Shown piece by piece: positions 22,618 to 35,236 of a stretch of DNA of 64,000 nt (position 1 is its first letter; each line of letters opens with the position of its first letter). Origin of the DNA: Nymphalis io (taxonomy: Eukaryota; Arthropoda; Insecta; Lepidoptera; Nymphalidae). Made by a program: the position numbers and the translations under genes. A model generated the notes under the pieces. The model ran no database searches and was not told the DNA's origin. It saw nothing but the letters and a program-made list of their open reading frames with translations. The stretch covers positions 3,100,001 to 3,164,000 of the forward strand of contig NC_065898.1 of the NCBI RefSeq assembly GCF_905147045.1, given 5' to 3'.

Positions 22618-25150
22618 GATTAATAATAATCACAGGAAGAGAGGAATCGTCTTTGGAGACTTCAACTTTAACCTTTTAAGCTCAGATAACTTGATTATGC
22701 CCTACAAAGAAATCTTACAAGAAAATGGATATAATATTTTGAATAACATCAATCCAGATTACTGTACTAGAGAAACAGCCACTACCAATACCATTATTGA
22801 TCACGTATGCTCCATTATAAAGGAAACAATTTCCACTTTGTCATAATAAATACACCGATGTCGGATAGAAGAACTATTAAAACTATACACCTACTATTAA
22901 ATATGATGCAGTTAACTGTAGCGAGATGTAACAAATGAACTTCAACAAAATAATGGAAAGTAAACAAAAGTGACATAAAAAACTGTGAGTATCGAATATT
23001 GGAAGAAAAAATTACTACTCATATCATTAAGAAAAGTAAAATAACCAAAACTAAAATATTGAACCCACCTAGACAAGAATGGATAAATAAAGAAATTATA
23101 CATAAAATCATTCAACGGATCATTATATGGACTAGTTACAAAAATAATCCTCATGTTGAGAAATGTAAAGAACTTTTTATAAAAAATCGATGTGATTTTC
23201 TCTAAAAATACAAGAAACAAAAAATAATTTCTATCTTCGTGCCTTTAATAATTGCAAGAACAAACCTAAAAAAATGCAGAATTTAGTAAACAGTATCACC
23301 GATAATAAACATAAGGAAATCGTAGCTCCAAACAAACTTCAAATATTGGACAAATGTGTAACGGACGTAAGAGATATCTGTGAATGCTTCAACGGCATTT
23401 TTTTAAATGTAGGATCGGCATTAGCTAATCAAATCCCTAAACATTATCACAGTAATAATTCGATATATTGTCAGCCTTCATCTAAAACAACCACGCTAAC
23501 CCCACCGACTACAGAAAGCGAAGTAGCTAGGATCATACAGAAGTTAGATTCCAATACTAGTTCAGGAATAGAAGGCATATTTAATAAATCTCTAAAATGT
23601 ATTTCAAACTTAGGAGTTGAAGAAATTACTAGCTGTATCAATAAAAATCTTAAAGATGGAACATTTCCAGAGAGTCTCGAAATCGCCAAAGTCACGTCAA
23701 TATTTAAGACAGGCAGTCAATCCGATACCAGTAATGATCAACCTATATCGGTTCTTCCGATTCTTTCAAAAATTTATGAAAGGATTATATGTATTCGCTT
23801 AGAAACATATTTAAGTAGTCAAAATTTCTTGTACAATAAACAGTACGGTTTTAGACAAAAATCTAATACTCCATCCGCAACAGTAGATTTGATTACAAAA
23901 ATAAAACAAAGTATTGATAACAAACAAATAGCCTCAGGAATATTTATTGACCTTAAAAAAAGATTTTGACACTATAAGCCACAATCTGTTATTATAAAAG
24001 TTATCGGTATAACAGGAGTCGCATGTAACGTTTTTAAATCTTACCTCACTAACAAAGTTCAGATTGTTAAAATTGATAAAATACAAAGCAATCCTAAAAA
24101 TATAACGTTTGGTATACCACAAGGATCGATATTGGGGCCCCTGCTTCTTATATATATAAACATCATCCAAAGGTTGCGTTACTCTTTACGCTGATGACAC
24201 TTCTCTGTTTTATTTTGGTTAATTTTAGATAGCCACCTAACTTGGAAACCACATCTTGACAAAATTAAAAGCAAATTAACATAATTAAACAGAATTATAA
24301 GAAATACTGGATGTCTTCCACGTCAAGTAAAGTATACGATTTATAACTCCCTAATCAAACCTTATTTAGACTATTTAATAGAAATCTGAGGTACAGCTGC
24401 CCCAACAAACTTAGCGAAATTACAAGTTAAGCAGAACAAATTAGTAAAAACACTTTTTAATTACGACTTTTTTACATCAATTCAAAAAATTTACCAAGAT
24501 TCAAAAATAATGAATATCGCTCAAACTCACAATTACTTAATTTGCATACTAATAAAAAAATATTCGGATAAAAATATACACACAGAAATACATTTGAATA
24601 AAAACCAACAATCACAAAGAATGAAATTAAGAAACGCTAATAACATAAAACTATCAAAACCTCGTACTGTTAACAATATGAAGAAAAATATTATGTTTGA
24701 CTGAGCAAAACGATTTAATAATTTACCAATAAATATTAAATAAGCAAAAAGTATGCGTGAGTTTTAGAGACTATTAAAAAAACATGTTCAAAGCAATATT
24801 AAATAGCAACAATACATAATATGAAACTAACTGTATAATAATGTAAAATAATTTATTAAAATTAATAGTAAAAAAAATAGCAATAAAAAATAAATAAATA
24901 ACAATAAATACTCATTCAATCATACCACTTCCTAACTGTACTTAATCCGTGTATTTGCGATAATACCAGTCTATCGACAATAATGCAAGGTTTTCACAGA
25001 TACCCTCGTCGAAATTGTATTTTTCCATCATTTAATAATATCATTTATACATGCTGCTTTGCCGCGCCGTTGGGCAATTGTTGTAGTAATATTATGTTCT
25101 CATGTTAGTGAATGTGTTTCTTGATGAGAATAAAGTTTCTTTAACCCCAA
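22618..25150 (+). pseudogene. Decayed CR1/Jockey-like LINE with endonuclease and RT
   Basis: Pieces in collinear order across several frames: endonuclease C-terminal part (VFGDFNFNLL from 22649, then TNTIIDHV near 22800); linker (PPRQEWINKEIIHKI near 23070); N-terminal RT and fingers (23274-23969, PISVLPILSKIYERI and YGFRQKSN); FIDLKK at about 23940 followed by a one-base frame change; GIPQGSILGPLL at 24111-24146; an intact YADD box at 24187-24198 in another frame; then, after an apparent internal deletion, the C-terminal region (HLTWKPHLDKIKSKL onward) to about 24830. The segment to about 25150 looks like a 3' UTR with an AATAAA signal near 25127. Many stops: inactive. Confidence 0.85.
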
Positions 25151-25344
25151 GAAGCTATACTAATAAATGACATTTAGTAGTTTTTGCAGATTTACATTGA
25201 AACCTTCGGCTTCGGAGAAGGTTTTAGTAAATAGTATTATCATTTAAGTAGCTTTAAATTTAGACCATCGACGTGTCAACTATGAATTTAATTATCTTGT
25301 ATAATATAATATAATATAGGATTTGTTATATATTAATATTAGCA

Positions 25345-25415
25345 GTCCTAAAACCACCCACTGCTGCGCTCAATCCTCTTCAAGGTTTGGAGCTTATCGA
25401 ACCACACAACTCTAA
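25345..25415 (-). mobile_element. SINE B 3' fragment
   Basis: Reverse tail with 'cccactgctg' and 'aaggtttggagcttat' blocks. Confidence 0.75.
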
Positions 25416-26023
25416 ATATAAATAAAACAATTCAATGATATATTCAACAGTCTTATTTAAAATGAGGTAAAAATGTTTGAATTCTCTAAACAATTTCAAA
25501 TGTAAATAGTTAAATACGAAACGACATTAAGATTATTTAACCTCGCTTTTGTTCCGTAACCACTCGATTCAAATCGACTCGGGATTCGTTCATGCAGTAA
25601 AGTTCGTGTTATGTTTGAAATATGAACTTATATAGTGATTGTTTATATAACGAATTTCTGGCCATACTCCAAAATAGAAAGACCTTGTAATATAAAAGCA
25701 TCGAATGTCCGTCCTAGTTATTACTTTTAAATATAAATTTTCTAGTTCTCTCGTAATCGTTTCAGACATGTGCTCAACAGTATATATATAGTATATAAAG
25801 TATTTATGTTTCTGAACTAATATAAATGAACTAGCTGCTCCGCACAGTTTCACCATCGAAAAATGTTACTGCTCCGCTACCGTTAGTCACTCAAAAAATG
25901 GTTTTTTAAAGGCAGGTGTATCAATCGTATTTGAAAAAATCGTCTCAATCAGTCTTCAGCAATCTAGGATTGATACACCCAGAGATTAGCGCGTTCAAAC
26001 ACTCTTCAGTTTCACTATGTATA
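25416..26023. other. AT-rich DNA without recognisable gene
   Basis: Nothing supported. Confidence 0.4.
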
Positions 26024-26257
26024 GCCAGTAACAGCCTGTAAATGTCCCACTGCTGGGCGAAGGCCTCCTAATTTCATGTGTCTAATTTCACGGAAATTAG
26101 ACACATGTAGGTTTCCTCATGATGTTTTCCTTCACCGTCAAGCACGAGATGAATTATAAATACAAATTAAGCACATGAATATTCAGTGGTACTTGCCCGG
26201 GTTTGAACGATCATCGGTTAAGATTCACGCGTTCTTACCACTCGGCCATCTCACTTA
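26024..26257 (-). mobile_element. SINE B with central deletion replaced by a hairpin
   Basis: Reverse SINE B with both its tail (cagtaacagcctgt, cccactgctgggc) and its head (B box gggtttgaac; ggccatctc end). About 100 bp between the tail block and the 'gaaattagacacatg' block is missing, and an inverted copy of the latter sits in its place. Confidence 0.9.
26075..26107. repeat. Perfect 15-bp hairpin, 3-nt loop, inside SINE B
   Basis: Arm 26093-26107 (gaaattagacacatg) is normal SINE B sequence. Arm 26075-26089 is its exact reverse complement and has no counterpart in other SINE B copies; loop acg. Confidence 0.95.
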
Positions 26258-26300
26258 TATATACTCATATATATATAATATAATATAATAAATATTCAAT
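26258..26300. repeat. TA-rich simple repeat
   Basis: Tata/taata reiterations. Confidence 0.6.
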
Positions 26301-26737
26301 AAATTTATTTGTACCGTTAATAACCCGCCCCGTCTTTGCTCGGATGGAATAAATACATAAAACGTTTATATTGTGGGACACACATACAATAATAAATATC
26401 TAATATATTTTGACAAGGAATCTCCAATTTAAGGATCAAGGGCTCGTTTTTCATAAATTAGTTTAATAAAATTCTGATAGTGTGAATTATTTTCGTACAT
26501 GTAGATTTTGCTTTTCGAGTTCACGTGGTAATGTCATTTTGAACGGGATTCGGTCAAGAGACTGAACATAAATTTAATTTTCATTTTAATACGTTGCTAA
26601 CATGCTCGAAGTTTGTTCTCGTTGATATTTAAAATGTATTTTACAACTTATTTTTGGTGATACCACCTTTTACTAGTGTATGTTGAATTAAATTTAAAAA
26701 AAAAATGGTATTATACTGCTACATAAAAACAATTTTT
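26301..26737. other. AT-rich DNA without recognisable gene
   Basis: Nothing supported. Confidence 0.4.
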
Positions 26738-26927
26738 TGCTGCGGCTTCGCCCGCGTTTTAGATGAGGCGGGCGGTTTTAGGTATGATAAAGTACTCTTG
26801 TTTTATGGTCATCCTCCCTTTCATACTAAATTCCATCGAAGTCGGTTCAGTCGTTAAGCCATTAAAGGGTAATAGATGGACAAACGGCAAACAGAGTTAC
26901 TTTCCCATTTATAATATTAGTGCTTAT
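26738..26927 (+). mobile_element. Family C interspersed repeat
   Basis: Begins 'gctgcggcttcgcccgcgtttt' and ends 'cagagttactttcccatttataatattagt', as at 1242-1438. Confidence 0.7.
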
Positions 26928-27037
26928 AACAGTTAGTCACCTCCCACAGGCAGTCAACTTGCCACCATCTAAATACCACCAATTAACTCCCTTATCCTAT
27001 AATAAAATAATGCTTTGGGAGCAATAAAAAAGTAATT

Positions 27038-27310
27038 GTTTTTTTTTATAGAATAGGAAGGCGGACGAGCATATGGCCTGATGGTAAGTGGTCACCAACG
27101 CCCATAGACATTGGCATTGTAAGAAATGTTAACATTGCTTATATCGCTAATTGGGAAACAAGATGTTATGTTCCTTGTTCCTGTACTTGCACTGGGTCAC
27201 TCACCCTTCAAATCGGAACACAACAATGACAAGTACTGCTGTTTTGCGGTAGAATATCTGATGAGTGGGTGGTACCTACCCAGACGAGCTTGCACAAAGC
27301 CCTACCACGT
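27038..27310 (-). mobile_element. Family A element, nearly full length
   Basis: T-run followed by atagaataggaaggcggacg and the reverse of the whole element up to 'cagacgagcttgcacaaagccctaccac'; a few small internal deletions. Confidence 0.9.
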
Positions 27311-27377
27311 ACATGTGTAGTACGTATAAGTGATTATGTTAACAAGGTATGTAAGTATGTGGATATCAATAAAAATG

Positions 27378-27528
27378 TACATAACTAGCTACTCGTTCCG
27401 ACAGTGCCACCTACCGGGACCAATCTAAACTATTCACTCAAACACATAAAAACTTTTATCAAAAACGGTCCAGTTGCTTAGGATTTCAGTAAAATACACG
27501 CGTACAGAAAATTTATATATATAAAGAT
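27378..27528 (+). mobile_element. Family E interspersed repeat
   Basis: Wording 'ctactcgttccgacagtgcc', 'cactcaaacacataaaaacttttatcaaaaacggtccagt', ending in a tata-rich tail. Resembles a common insect repeat; class undetermined. Confidence 0.5.
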
Positions 27529-28235
27529 GAAATTACTTCAAAATTAGCTCACGTGAACATAGCTTTACCTTACATTAATTTATTTCTATACAAATATATG
27601 ATCCTTTGTGCTATTATTGTAAATAGAAAATCGCGGTTTGCCTGTTCTCCTCGTAAGTTAAATAAAGATCAATTTGCTCAAGTCAAACTTAGTACTCTCT
27701 TCATTACTTAGAGGCTTCTTTACTTGCTCGTATAGAGACTGAATTGTTCAAACATAAAAGTAACAGAATGCTTACTTAAAATCAGACTTGAGACATACTA
27801 GGTACATCGTGACTGTGATTAAAAAATACCAGTGACTACTATTAAATAAAATACACGTTATATTATTAGTAGTATGTTATAATTGCATCTCTTTCTTAGT
27901 TATTCAAGACGTATATGTGTAATAAAGATGAATATATTATTGTTTTTTCAAGGACGGTTGCAGTAACAGACTTGCGCTTGTTTACAATACGTATACAACT
28001 GGTCACACGTTCACAGATAAAAATGCCGGTTATTGCATAATGATGTTAATTATTTTTACTGTATTTTTAATATTATAATTTTATAATTTAATATAAATCA
28101 CAGTCACTTTTGTTTACCTAGTATTTTTATCTCACGATAAATACGCCTCAAAATAACAGTTATAATGACATGGTGGCAATGGCAAGGTTGGTTCTTATTA
28201 CCTAACAGTGTTAGAGTTTTGTATATGGTGCATTT
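27529..28235. other. AT-rich DNA without recognisable gene
   Basis: Nothing supported. Confidence 0.4.
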
Positions 28236-28300
28236 AACCTTACAATGTTTTCCTTCACCGCCGAGCACCTAATGAATTATAAACAACTGGATTTCACCTG
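28236..28300 (-). mobile_element. SINE B fragment
   Basis: Contains 'aatgttttccttcaccg' and 'taatgaattataaac', part of the SINE B body. Confidence 0.7.
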
Positions 28301-28611
28301 TAATATTCGATATAGATGGATTGCGCTAATTTGGCTAAAAAACGTATATTTAACTTCAATATCCAATCATAAAAATCATTAATATAGAAAGTATTGTTTT
28401 CCGTAAATTATAAAAAATAGGATTCATACACGATAGGTTACCAACAAGGTAAAGACTTTTTAATATTATTTGCCATAATAGAGATCATAGTTACAATAAT
28501 ATTGGTTAGTGAATTTAAAAAATAACTTTGCCTTGTGCCAAACTGATAAAACAGGATTCATCTCTTCGCACCACCACATAAAAATGTGTCGAGTTAATAT
28601 CCGGTTAAAAA

Positions 28612-28790
28612 GGCGAGTGAGCCAGTGTAATTAGAGGCACAAGGAATATTACATCTTATTGTCCAATGTTAGTGGCGCAATGACGATGCAAAAGATGGTT
28701 AATATTTCTTACAGTGCAATGTCGATGGGCGATGGTGACCACTTAATATCAGACGAATTATTAGTCAGTCTTTCTATCTATGTCATATAA
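28612..28790 (+). mobile_element. Family A element, old 3' half
   Basis: Recognisable by 'gagtgagccagtgtaatta', 'gatggttaatatttcttaca' and 'gatggtgaccactta'; tail lost. Confidence 0.8.
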
Positions 28791-30029
28791 ATAAACAGCT
28801 CGTAATGTTATATTATTTTATGACAAGATAGAAACCTACACGCAAGTGTCAATTGCGTCAATTGACAACGGTACGAAATTTGAACGAAAGCATTAAAAAT
28901 GTATACGTCACAGACAATGAAACATTTATTTTTATAAATATACAATTTATGTGCATACATAGAAGCCACATTTATCTTGTTGAATAACGTTCTTATTATA
29001 CGTATATAAATGTTGTTGGAAATTGTATTTTCTTTGAGAATTTCGTAACAACGATATCCGTGTAGCGGTAACTTGCTGCTAGGGTTGCCAAGTTTTATTT
29101 GGAAGAAGACTTTAGGTAAACTATGACGTCACTACCAACTATTCCTTATTATGGAGTACAACTTTATTATTATTTACGATTAAATAATTTGCGCCTATTA
29201 TTTAATATAGAATAGATAGCGAAAGGAATTTCGTTTCAAACATTTCCAACAACACTTCGTTTTTTATTTATTATTTCGCTTGGAATTCCCAGTCTGGCGA
29301 TGAAATCCACAAACCCTGATGGCGGACTAACACCGGAATTTTGGCAGCCCTGTTTGTGACAGCGAATTAAATGTTGGCGTAACTTTGCAACACTCCGGCG
29401 ATCATACCGTTGATTAACATAATTTTACGCTTTTGAAAACTGCTTAAATCGTTCAGCCAACGAAACTTTAATTGTCCGAGTAATTTTTAATTACATTTAT
29501 TGTAGCTGTACGAATATCGTAATAAAATATGTATGTGATAAATAAACTTACGTACCTACTTTTAAGTGTTAATTTCTTAACTCAGTCAAAATAGTGCGAA
29601 GTTGTAGTAAATATATGTTACACTGAAATTTCACCTTGAAATTTTAATGCACACAAAAAGGACGTAACAACCATAAAATGACAAAGCACTTTGATTTACA
29701 ATCAGTACACAACGTGTAAATTAAGGTGCATTTTATCATTCACTGCAGTAAAATCTAACTCTGTCTTAACGATGAAATGAAAACATAATCATAAGAAACA
29801 ATGACTTGTATTGAATAAACAGAAATAATATTTTTCGTTTTCCTGTTATTAGGAAACTTGTATCCATTATGTTTGTATGGGTTAATATAAATCCAAGAAG
29901 AAAATTATTATATATACAATAGGTAATTTTCGATAGAGATTTTATATAAACTTGATTTATTGTCCAATATTGGGTAATAAATCAAGTGTATGTAGGGTAA
30001 AATTAAGATTTCAGGTTCTTATGACGCTG
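28791..30029. other. No gene; near-palindrome at 29950-29987
   Basis: 29950-29961 (acttgatttatt) and 29976-29987 are exact reverse complements around a centre that itself contains ccaatattgg. Otherwise AT-rich and unassigned. Confidence 0.45.
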
Positions 30030-30530
30030 ATGTTTTTTTTGTATTAGTGGTAGTCGGACGGGTAGTCTGAAAGTAGCAGCAATAGATGAAAAGTTGAAGA
30101 GTAATAGAAGAGTGGTATGGGCATGTGATGAGGAAGGATGAAAAGCATGTTACTAGAAGGGTGATGAGTATGAATGTTGATGCATATAGGGAGAGAGAGG
30201 CCTAGGAAAATGTGGATGGATTGCGTTAGAAAGAATATGTATTCATACACACATCCTCAGTGACAGAGAGAAGTGAAAGGAAAATACATGTTGTGCCGAC
30301 CCCACGTAGTGGGATAAGGGCAGGAAGAAGAAGAGTGGTAGTCGGACGGGCAAATGATGCACCTGACGATAAGAAGTCACCACCGCGTATAGACTTTGGC
30401 GCCGTAGAAAATACTAATCATCCCTTATTTCTCCAATGCGTCACCAACTTTGGGAACTAAGATATTATGTCCAACCGGAACACAACAGTACTAAGTATTG
30501 CTGTTTGGTGGTATATAATAATAGAATTGT
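30030..30530 (-). mobile_element. Family A element interrupted by an RTE insertion
   Basis: T-run at about 30033-30040, then the family A reverse 3' region up to ggtagtcggacggg, interrupted at 30062, resuming at 30351 with 'caaatgatgcacctgacgataag' and continuing to the 'aacacaacagtactaagtattgctg' block. Confidence 0.85.
30046..30350 (+). mobile_element. RTE-like LINE 3' end nested in family A, 17-bp TSD
   Basis: Perfect direct repeats agtggtagtcggacggg at 30046-30062 and 30334-30350 enclose a 271-bp insert. The insert encodes the end of an RTE-type ORF (WYGHVMRKDEKHVTRRVMSM, then RPRKMWMDCV after a frame change at about 30202) and ends in the GAAGAAGAAG-type tail following 'ccccacgtagtgggataagg'. 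5'-truncated; the protein end is frameshifted. Confidence 0.9.
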
Positions 30531-32439
30531 ATTAAAAAATAAAAATAAAATTGGTGACCGGTCATGTGCTTGGCAGTAAAGAAAGAAATCACGAAGACAT
30601 CTTCTGTTACATATGTATTACTTACCCGAATCGGTGGTGAAATAACTCTGCCGAACTAAGGGACATTCACAGACAGATTTACGAAATTATCCTGGGCTCG
30701 CGACTTTGATCGTTTGTACATTTATATGTTCGTGTAAAACTATTTTGGTTATGAACCGGTTTTGATGACTTTTCGCGTCGGATTCAGTATAGCTTTAAGA
30801 TGGTTCCATGTCGATTTAATTGATTGAACATTGTTTTTATTCGAAGCCTACTTCAGGCTTTCGAAAATATATTAAATATGAAAAAATGTGCTACGAAAAA
30901 AACATACATATAGAAAACTATTCATAACATGAATATAAATATATTTTAGATATATTTCCACGGAGCTTGAACTATCACAAAGCTGCATGAAAAATGCAGT
31001 AAAACCCATTCATGCCTGAGAGACAGGTGAATATTTTCAAAATGTATCTATGCATAATAAATTTTGATAAATATTTTAACTACACGCACTCTTTTTTATT
31101 ATACATAGTTTTACTATAGTTCCGCATGTGCTTCGTATTCGAATTTTAAATACAGATGTATAAACAAATATTATAATTACTTGCTAAGCGTTCTACGAGT
31201 TTATATTACGAATATAATCGGGCGCTTATTCCATCCTTAAAATATCTTTAAAATATTGGAATATCGCACTTATATCGTTAAATGTACGTTTCATTTTTGT
31301 TTGCGCTTAATAGATAATCTGATTAAATCGACTGTCAGAAATATGTCGTATATTTTATATAGGTAATAGTCGTGTGTTGTTTAGTTTAAAAGTCAGATAA
31401 ACTGATTAAGTTTTAATCTGAACGCTCATTGGTCGTTTAATGCGGCATCGGCTATCACTGACCAATGATCATTAAGATTTAACGCTTATTAGCTAATCTG
31501 CTTATTATTTCAATGAAGTAGTAACTAAAATCGCATCGCAATTCGTTCTGACTTTGAATGGGTTAAAATAACTTAGAGTGATTTGTGTTTCATATAAGCC
31601 TTTTTAATAATTAAATTTGTTTGTTGCAGGTATGAAAATTATCATTGTAAGACTTGGACGGTGAGCTCTAACTTTAAATAAATACTCGGAGATATCTCTA
31701 GTAAGAAATATCTTCATTTGTATAAAGAATATTAAAAGAAAAACCCTCGGTATTCAAAATTCTCCTCTACTTAATTTTATTGATATCATTATGGCGTTGT
31801 GTAGGAGGTTGAATCACAACAAAAACTCCTTACTTTAATTAGATTCTTTCTAGCAACTGAAGCCATTAGATAATTGTAAAGTAAATTAAAAAATATATAT
31901 ATTCGAAGATGGAATAAATTGACAGAGTATACGAAAGTCATAACATTTTTTGTATTCAACTTAGATTTCCAGAAAATACCCGAACTTTAACTCTAATTAA
32001 TATTAATTATTAGTACATGTATATCAACTAAAGTAGATTTATTTGAGAAACAAACTAATGAGTGGTAGTAAAAAATAATGGTAAGAGGTAATCTTCGCTC
32101 ATATACACTACATGTTAAGTGCTGCTAATGCTGTATGCTAATATTAAACACCCCTTCTTACACCGACATTGTTGACATTGTCTAAGGTGTTACGTCTTTT
32201 TTTCTATTAATTACACTAACTCAACAATTAAATAAACAATACATAATAAGTATTTTTGTCGCTACTTACTAAGTAGGTATTACCCAAGTAGATAGATACA
32301 TCTCTAGAGTAGACCAAGCGAAAAAGTCCAGCATCACATACGTTCTTCACAAAGGAATACTCCCGAAGAAATTTCGGGAAATGTAAAACGTAGTCTTTCT
32401 ACCTAATATCGAGCCTCTACTTAGTATTATTGTATTCCT
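30531..32439. other. AT-rich DNA without recognisable gene
   Basis: The region 31415-31475 carries cattggtc...gaccaatg inverted repeats resembling 16235-16285. Otherwise nothing. Confidence 0.4.
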
Positions 32440-32605
32440 GTTTGAAAGGTGTAGGCCAGTGTATCTACAGGGACAAGGGACATAATATCTTAGTTCCCAA
32501 TATTGGTGGCGTATTGGCTGGCGATCGCTTTAGTCTATGGGCTTTGGTGACCATTTACCATCATTTGCCTATTCGTCTGTCTATCTATTTTATTTAAAAA
32601 AAAGT
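32440..32605 (+). mobile_element. Family A element, 3' part
   Basis: Contains 'gacaagggacataatatcttagttcccaa' and an A-rich end at 32596-32605. Confidence 0.8.
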
Positions 32606-33602
32606 TAAATAACGTTACTGAATAATTAAAAATAATATTTACTCTTAACGTTCATTAACTAGTAGTATTAGTAATATTTGTAGCTATTTTTCTTTGTAAA
32701 AATTATACGTGTATATATATAAATAATATAATTATTTAAATATACTTCGCAGTTTCAATAATAAAACGTTATTTTCTCTAATAGGTATTTATTACAAATT
32801 TAATATTCGAATAGTTAACGAAGCTGTTACAATATTCACTTGCTAATTTCTCAACGCTTAGGATCGGCTCATACAATGAATAATGTTTATTCAACAAGCC
32901 CACGTTAGTAAAGATGAATGAATTAAGACTTCGATCGTCTTTTACGTTCAATTGGTAAATATGAATAAAATGAAATTAATAATGTTTGTTTTGTAATGCC
33001 TATCTGAAAAAACTTCTAAATCATAATACATAAAAATAACACCAAAAAGCGCTTTTTGAAGATTTTTTTTCTATATATAATAATATTATTATATAAGAAA
33101 CGCTTCGCAGTTTTACATACTTTAAATTAGAACTAGTGACGTGGTAAGACTTAATTTCTTGCTATTGCTATTAATATGTTCCCTTATCTTAGTATTATTT
33201 TGACCAAATCATGTCAAATAGGATTGACATTTATGCTAATTGTGTATGTATAAGTTATGTGCTGAACGGATTTTAATGCGGTCTTCGCCAATGTGCGAAG
33301 TGATAAAAATTATATGTAGACTCTTATTCAACCCAAGCGAAGCAGGAAGAGTAGGTTGTATAGATTAAAACCTTTTTAAAAACTATAACGAATTTATACA
33401 ATTCCGCTAATAATGGTTTTAAGGGTTCAAAGAATCACATGTATTATGTTTGGACTATCCCTTGCTAACGCACGATAAAAGCGACTTAACCCGATTAGAA
33501 AAACCACAAAACAGATTTCATTGTTAATTCAGAACACGGGCTACTGTTCAACGTTAAAAGGATTTGTTTTAAAAGTTTATATATGGAATGAGTTTTATTT
33601 GT
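32606..33602. other. No gene; family D fragment at 33255-33310
   Basis: The fragment reads 'gtgctgaacggattttaatgcggtcttcgccaatg'. A 22-nt AT-only palindrome is at 33074-33095. Confidence 0.45.
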
Positions 33603-33705
33603 AGGGCTGTGTGCAAGCTCGTCTAGGTACGAGCGACTTATTGCCTTTTTTACCGCAAAACGTTAATATTTAGTATTGTTGTGTTGGCAGTTGGCTAGAC
33701 TGTCT
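33603..33705 (+). mobile_element. Family A 5' fragment
   Basis: Begins 'agggctgtgtgcaagctcgtctaggtac' and continues to 'tagtattgttgtgttggc', the 5' third of family A. Confidence 0.75.
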
Positions 33706-34019
33706 TAAGAATGGCCTTAGCAGAAATCGGTCTGGAGGGCATCATCATTACTTTTTTTTTAGGTATATATTATATATGTAAGTGTTTGTATGACGTCATC
33801 ATATATATAAAGAAGTTTGACCTCAAAAGTAAATCCTCTTTCAAGAATGTTGCATTTGAAGTCAAAGTTTTTTTATTTATTGTACTTGTATATCCACAGA
33901 TAAGTTATCCAAGCTTTTGGTGTATCTTATCTCTAATCAGGTTTATCGCAATGGCAATGCCTTTAATTTCACTGAATCAATTATATATGTGCCTATAATT
34001 TAATCAAAATATTTTTTAT
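33706..34019. other. AT-rich; unassigned open frame
   Basis: A 95-codon open frame (33711-33998, plus strand) is hydrophobic and starts within a family A remnant border; no recognisable domain, probably chance. Confidence 0.4.
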
Positions 34020-35236
34020 TATTAGGTCCTTACATATGAAATTAGCGTTTTGTCGTACTGACCACTTTGATCTGAAATATCTCCTCTTTGGTTAAGAATT
34101 CCAAATTCAAATTTATAAATTCATTTAGCTGGTACATTTGAGTTTTGAAAACAGTCATTCATTTGTTTTTTTCCTCATTTTTTTTTTCTTTGGCGTCGCT
34201 TATTACCGCACAATGGAAAACATGAAATATCGATATATTTACGAGTAGGAGTTCTACCGTGGCACTAGTGCTGCAGAAACAGCTCGAAGGATTAATGATA
34301 TGTACGGCGCTGGTGTTGCAAAAGAGAGCACGATACATTTTTGGTTTCAACGTTTTCGTTCTGAATGTTTCGACCTTCAGAACCAACCCCGTAGACGGCC
34401 AGAAACCAAAGTGGATCATGAAGATTTAAAGGCTATTGTGAAAGCGGATCCATCACAAAGCACTTCAGAGATAGCTGCAGGCTTCGGGGTAAGTTATAAA
34501 ACTGTGTTAATCCACTTGAAGCAAATCGGGAAAGTAAAAAAACTTGAACGATGGGTACCTCATGAACTGAGTGAACCGAACTTGCAAATACGCCTCGACT
34601 GCTGTGTTACTTTGCTCAACCGATACAATAATGAAGGGAAAAAATCGAATCATTACTTGAGATGAAAAGTGGATACTGTACGATAATCTGAAGCGCTCGT
34701 CGCAATGGCTGAACCCTGGAGACCCAGCCAAATCCTGCCGAAGCGAAAATTGACTCAGAAAAAGTTACTTGTGATTGTGGTGGACTAGCGCCGGTGTCGT
34801 TCACTACAGCTTTCTAAAATCTGGCCAAACGATTACGGCTATATCTATTGTCAGCAACTGCAAACCATGAAGAAAGTACTAGCTGCTAAAAAACCGAGAT
34901 TGGTCAATCGCTCTAGGTCACTGCCGCTTCACCACAACGCAAGACACACTGCACAACAAACAAGCACTAAGTTAGATGAGCTACAATTGGAATGTCTGCG
35001 ACATCCGCCGTACTCCCCGGACCTTGCTCCAACAGATTACATTTTTTCCGGAATTTGGACAACTTCTTACAAGGAAAAAAAAATCAACTTCGATGCGGCA
35101 GTTCAAACCGCCTTCAAAGAGTTTATTGATTCTCGCCCCCATGGTTTTTTTTAGTAAAGGGATCAATGTACGACCAAAAAATTGACTTTATATTCCTCCC
35201 GTACAAAACGCCAATTTCATATGAAAGGACCTAATA
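34020..35236 (+). mobile_element. Full-length mariner (DD34D), inactive
   Basis: The 1213-bp element at 34022-35234 is flanked by TA dinucleotides (34020-34021, 35235-35236). Terminal inverted repeats of about 30 bp begin ttaggtcctt and differ at a few positions between ends. Length is near the usual mariner size. A deletion derivative of the same family lies at 41934-42325. Confidence 0.95.
34213..35155 (+). pseudogene. mariner transposase pseudogene
   Basis: Starts MENMKYRYIYE; codon 12 is TAG (34246-34248) where the copy at 42094 has TAC. The N-terminal helix-turn-helix pair (GTSAAETARRIND; STSEIAAGFGVSYKTV) and the WVPHEL linker are recognisable. The frame changes near 34636; in the new frame a TGA precedes DEKW, the first catalytic Asp at 34661. 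The second catalytic Asp is lost (HHN at 34930-34938 instead of HDN) and one codon is missing just after it. The third Asp is present in YSPDLAPTD at 35035. Spacing fits a DD34D enzyme. The protein cannot be functional. Confidence 0.92.

Noticed and set aside
33074..33095. 22-nt perfect AT palindrome
   Set aside because: Made only of A and T in a TA-rich stretch; expected from simple-sequence drift.
33711..33998. 95-codon hydrophobic open frame
   Set aside because: AT-rich codons give hydrophobic residues by chance; no signal peptide logic, domain or conserved context.
34022..34030. TTAGG strings at mariner ends
   Set aside because: TTAGG is the insect telomere unit, but here it is a single copy inside the mariner terminal repeat (ttaggtcc), with no tandem array.
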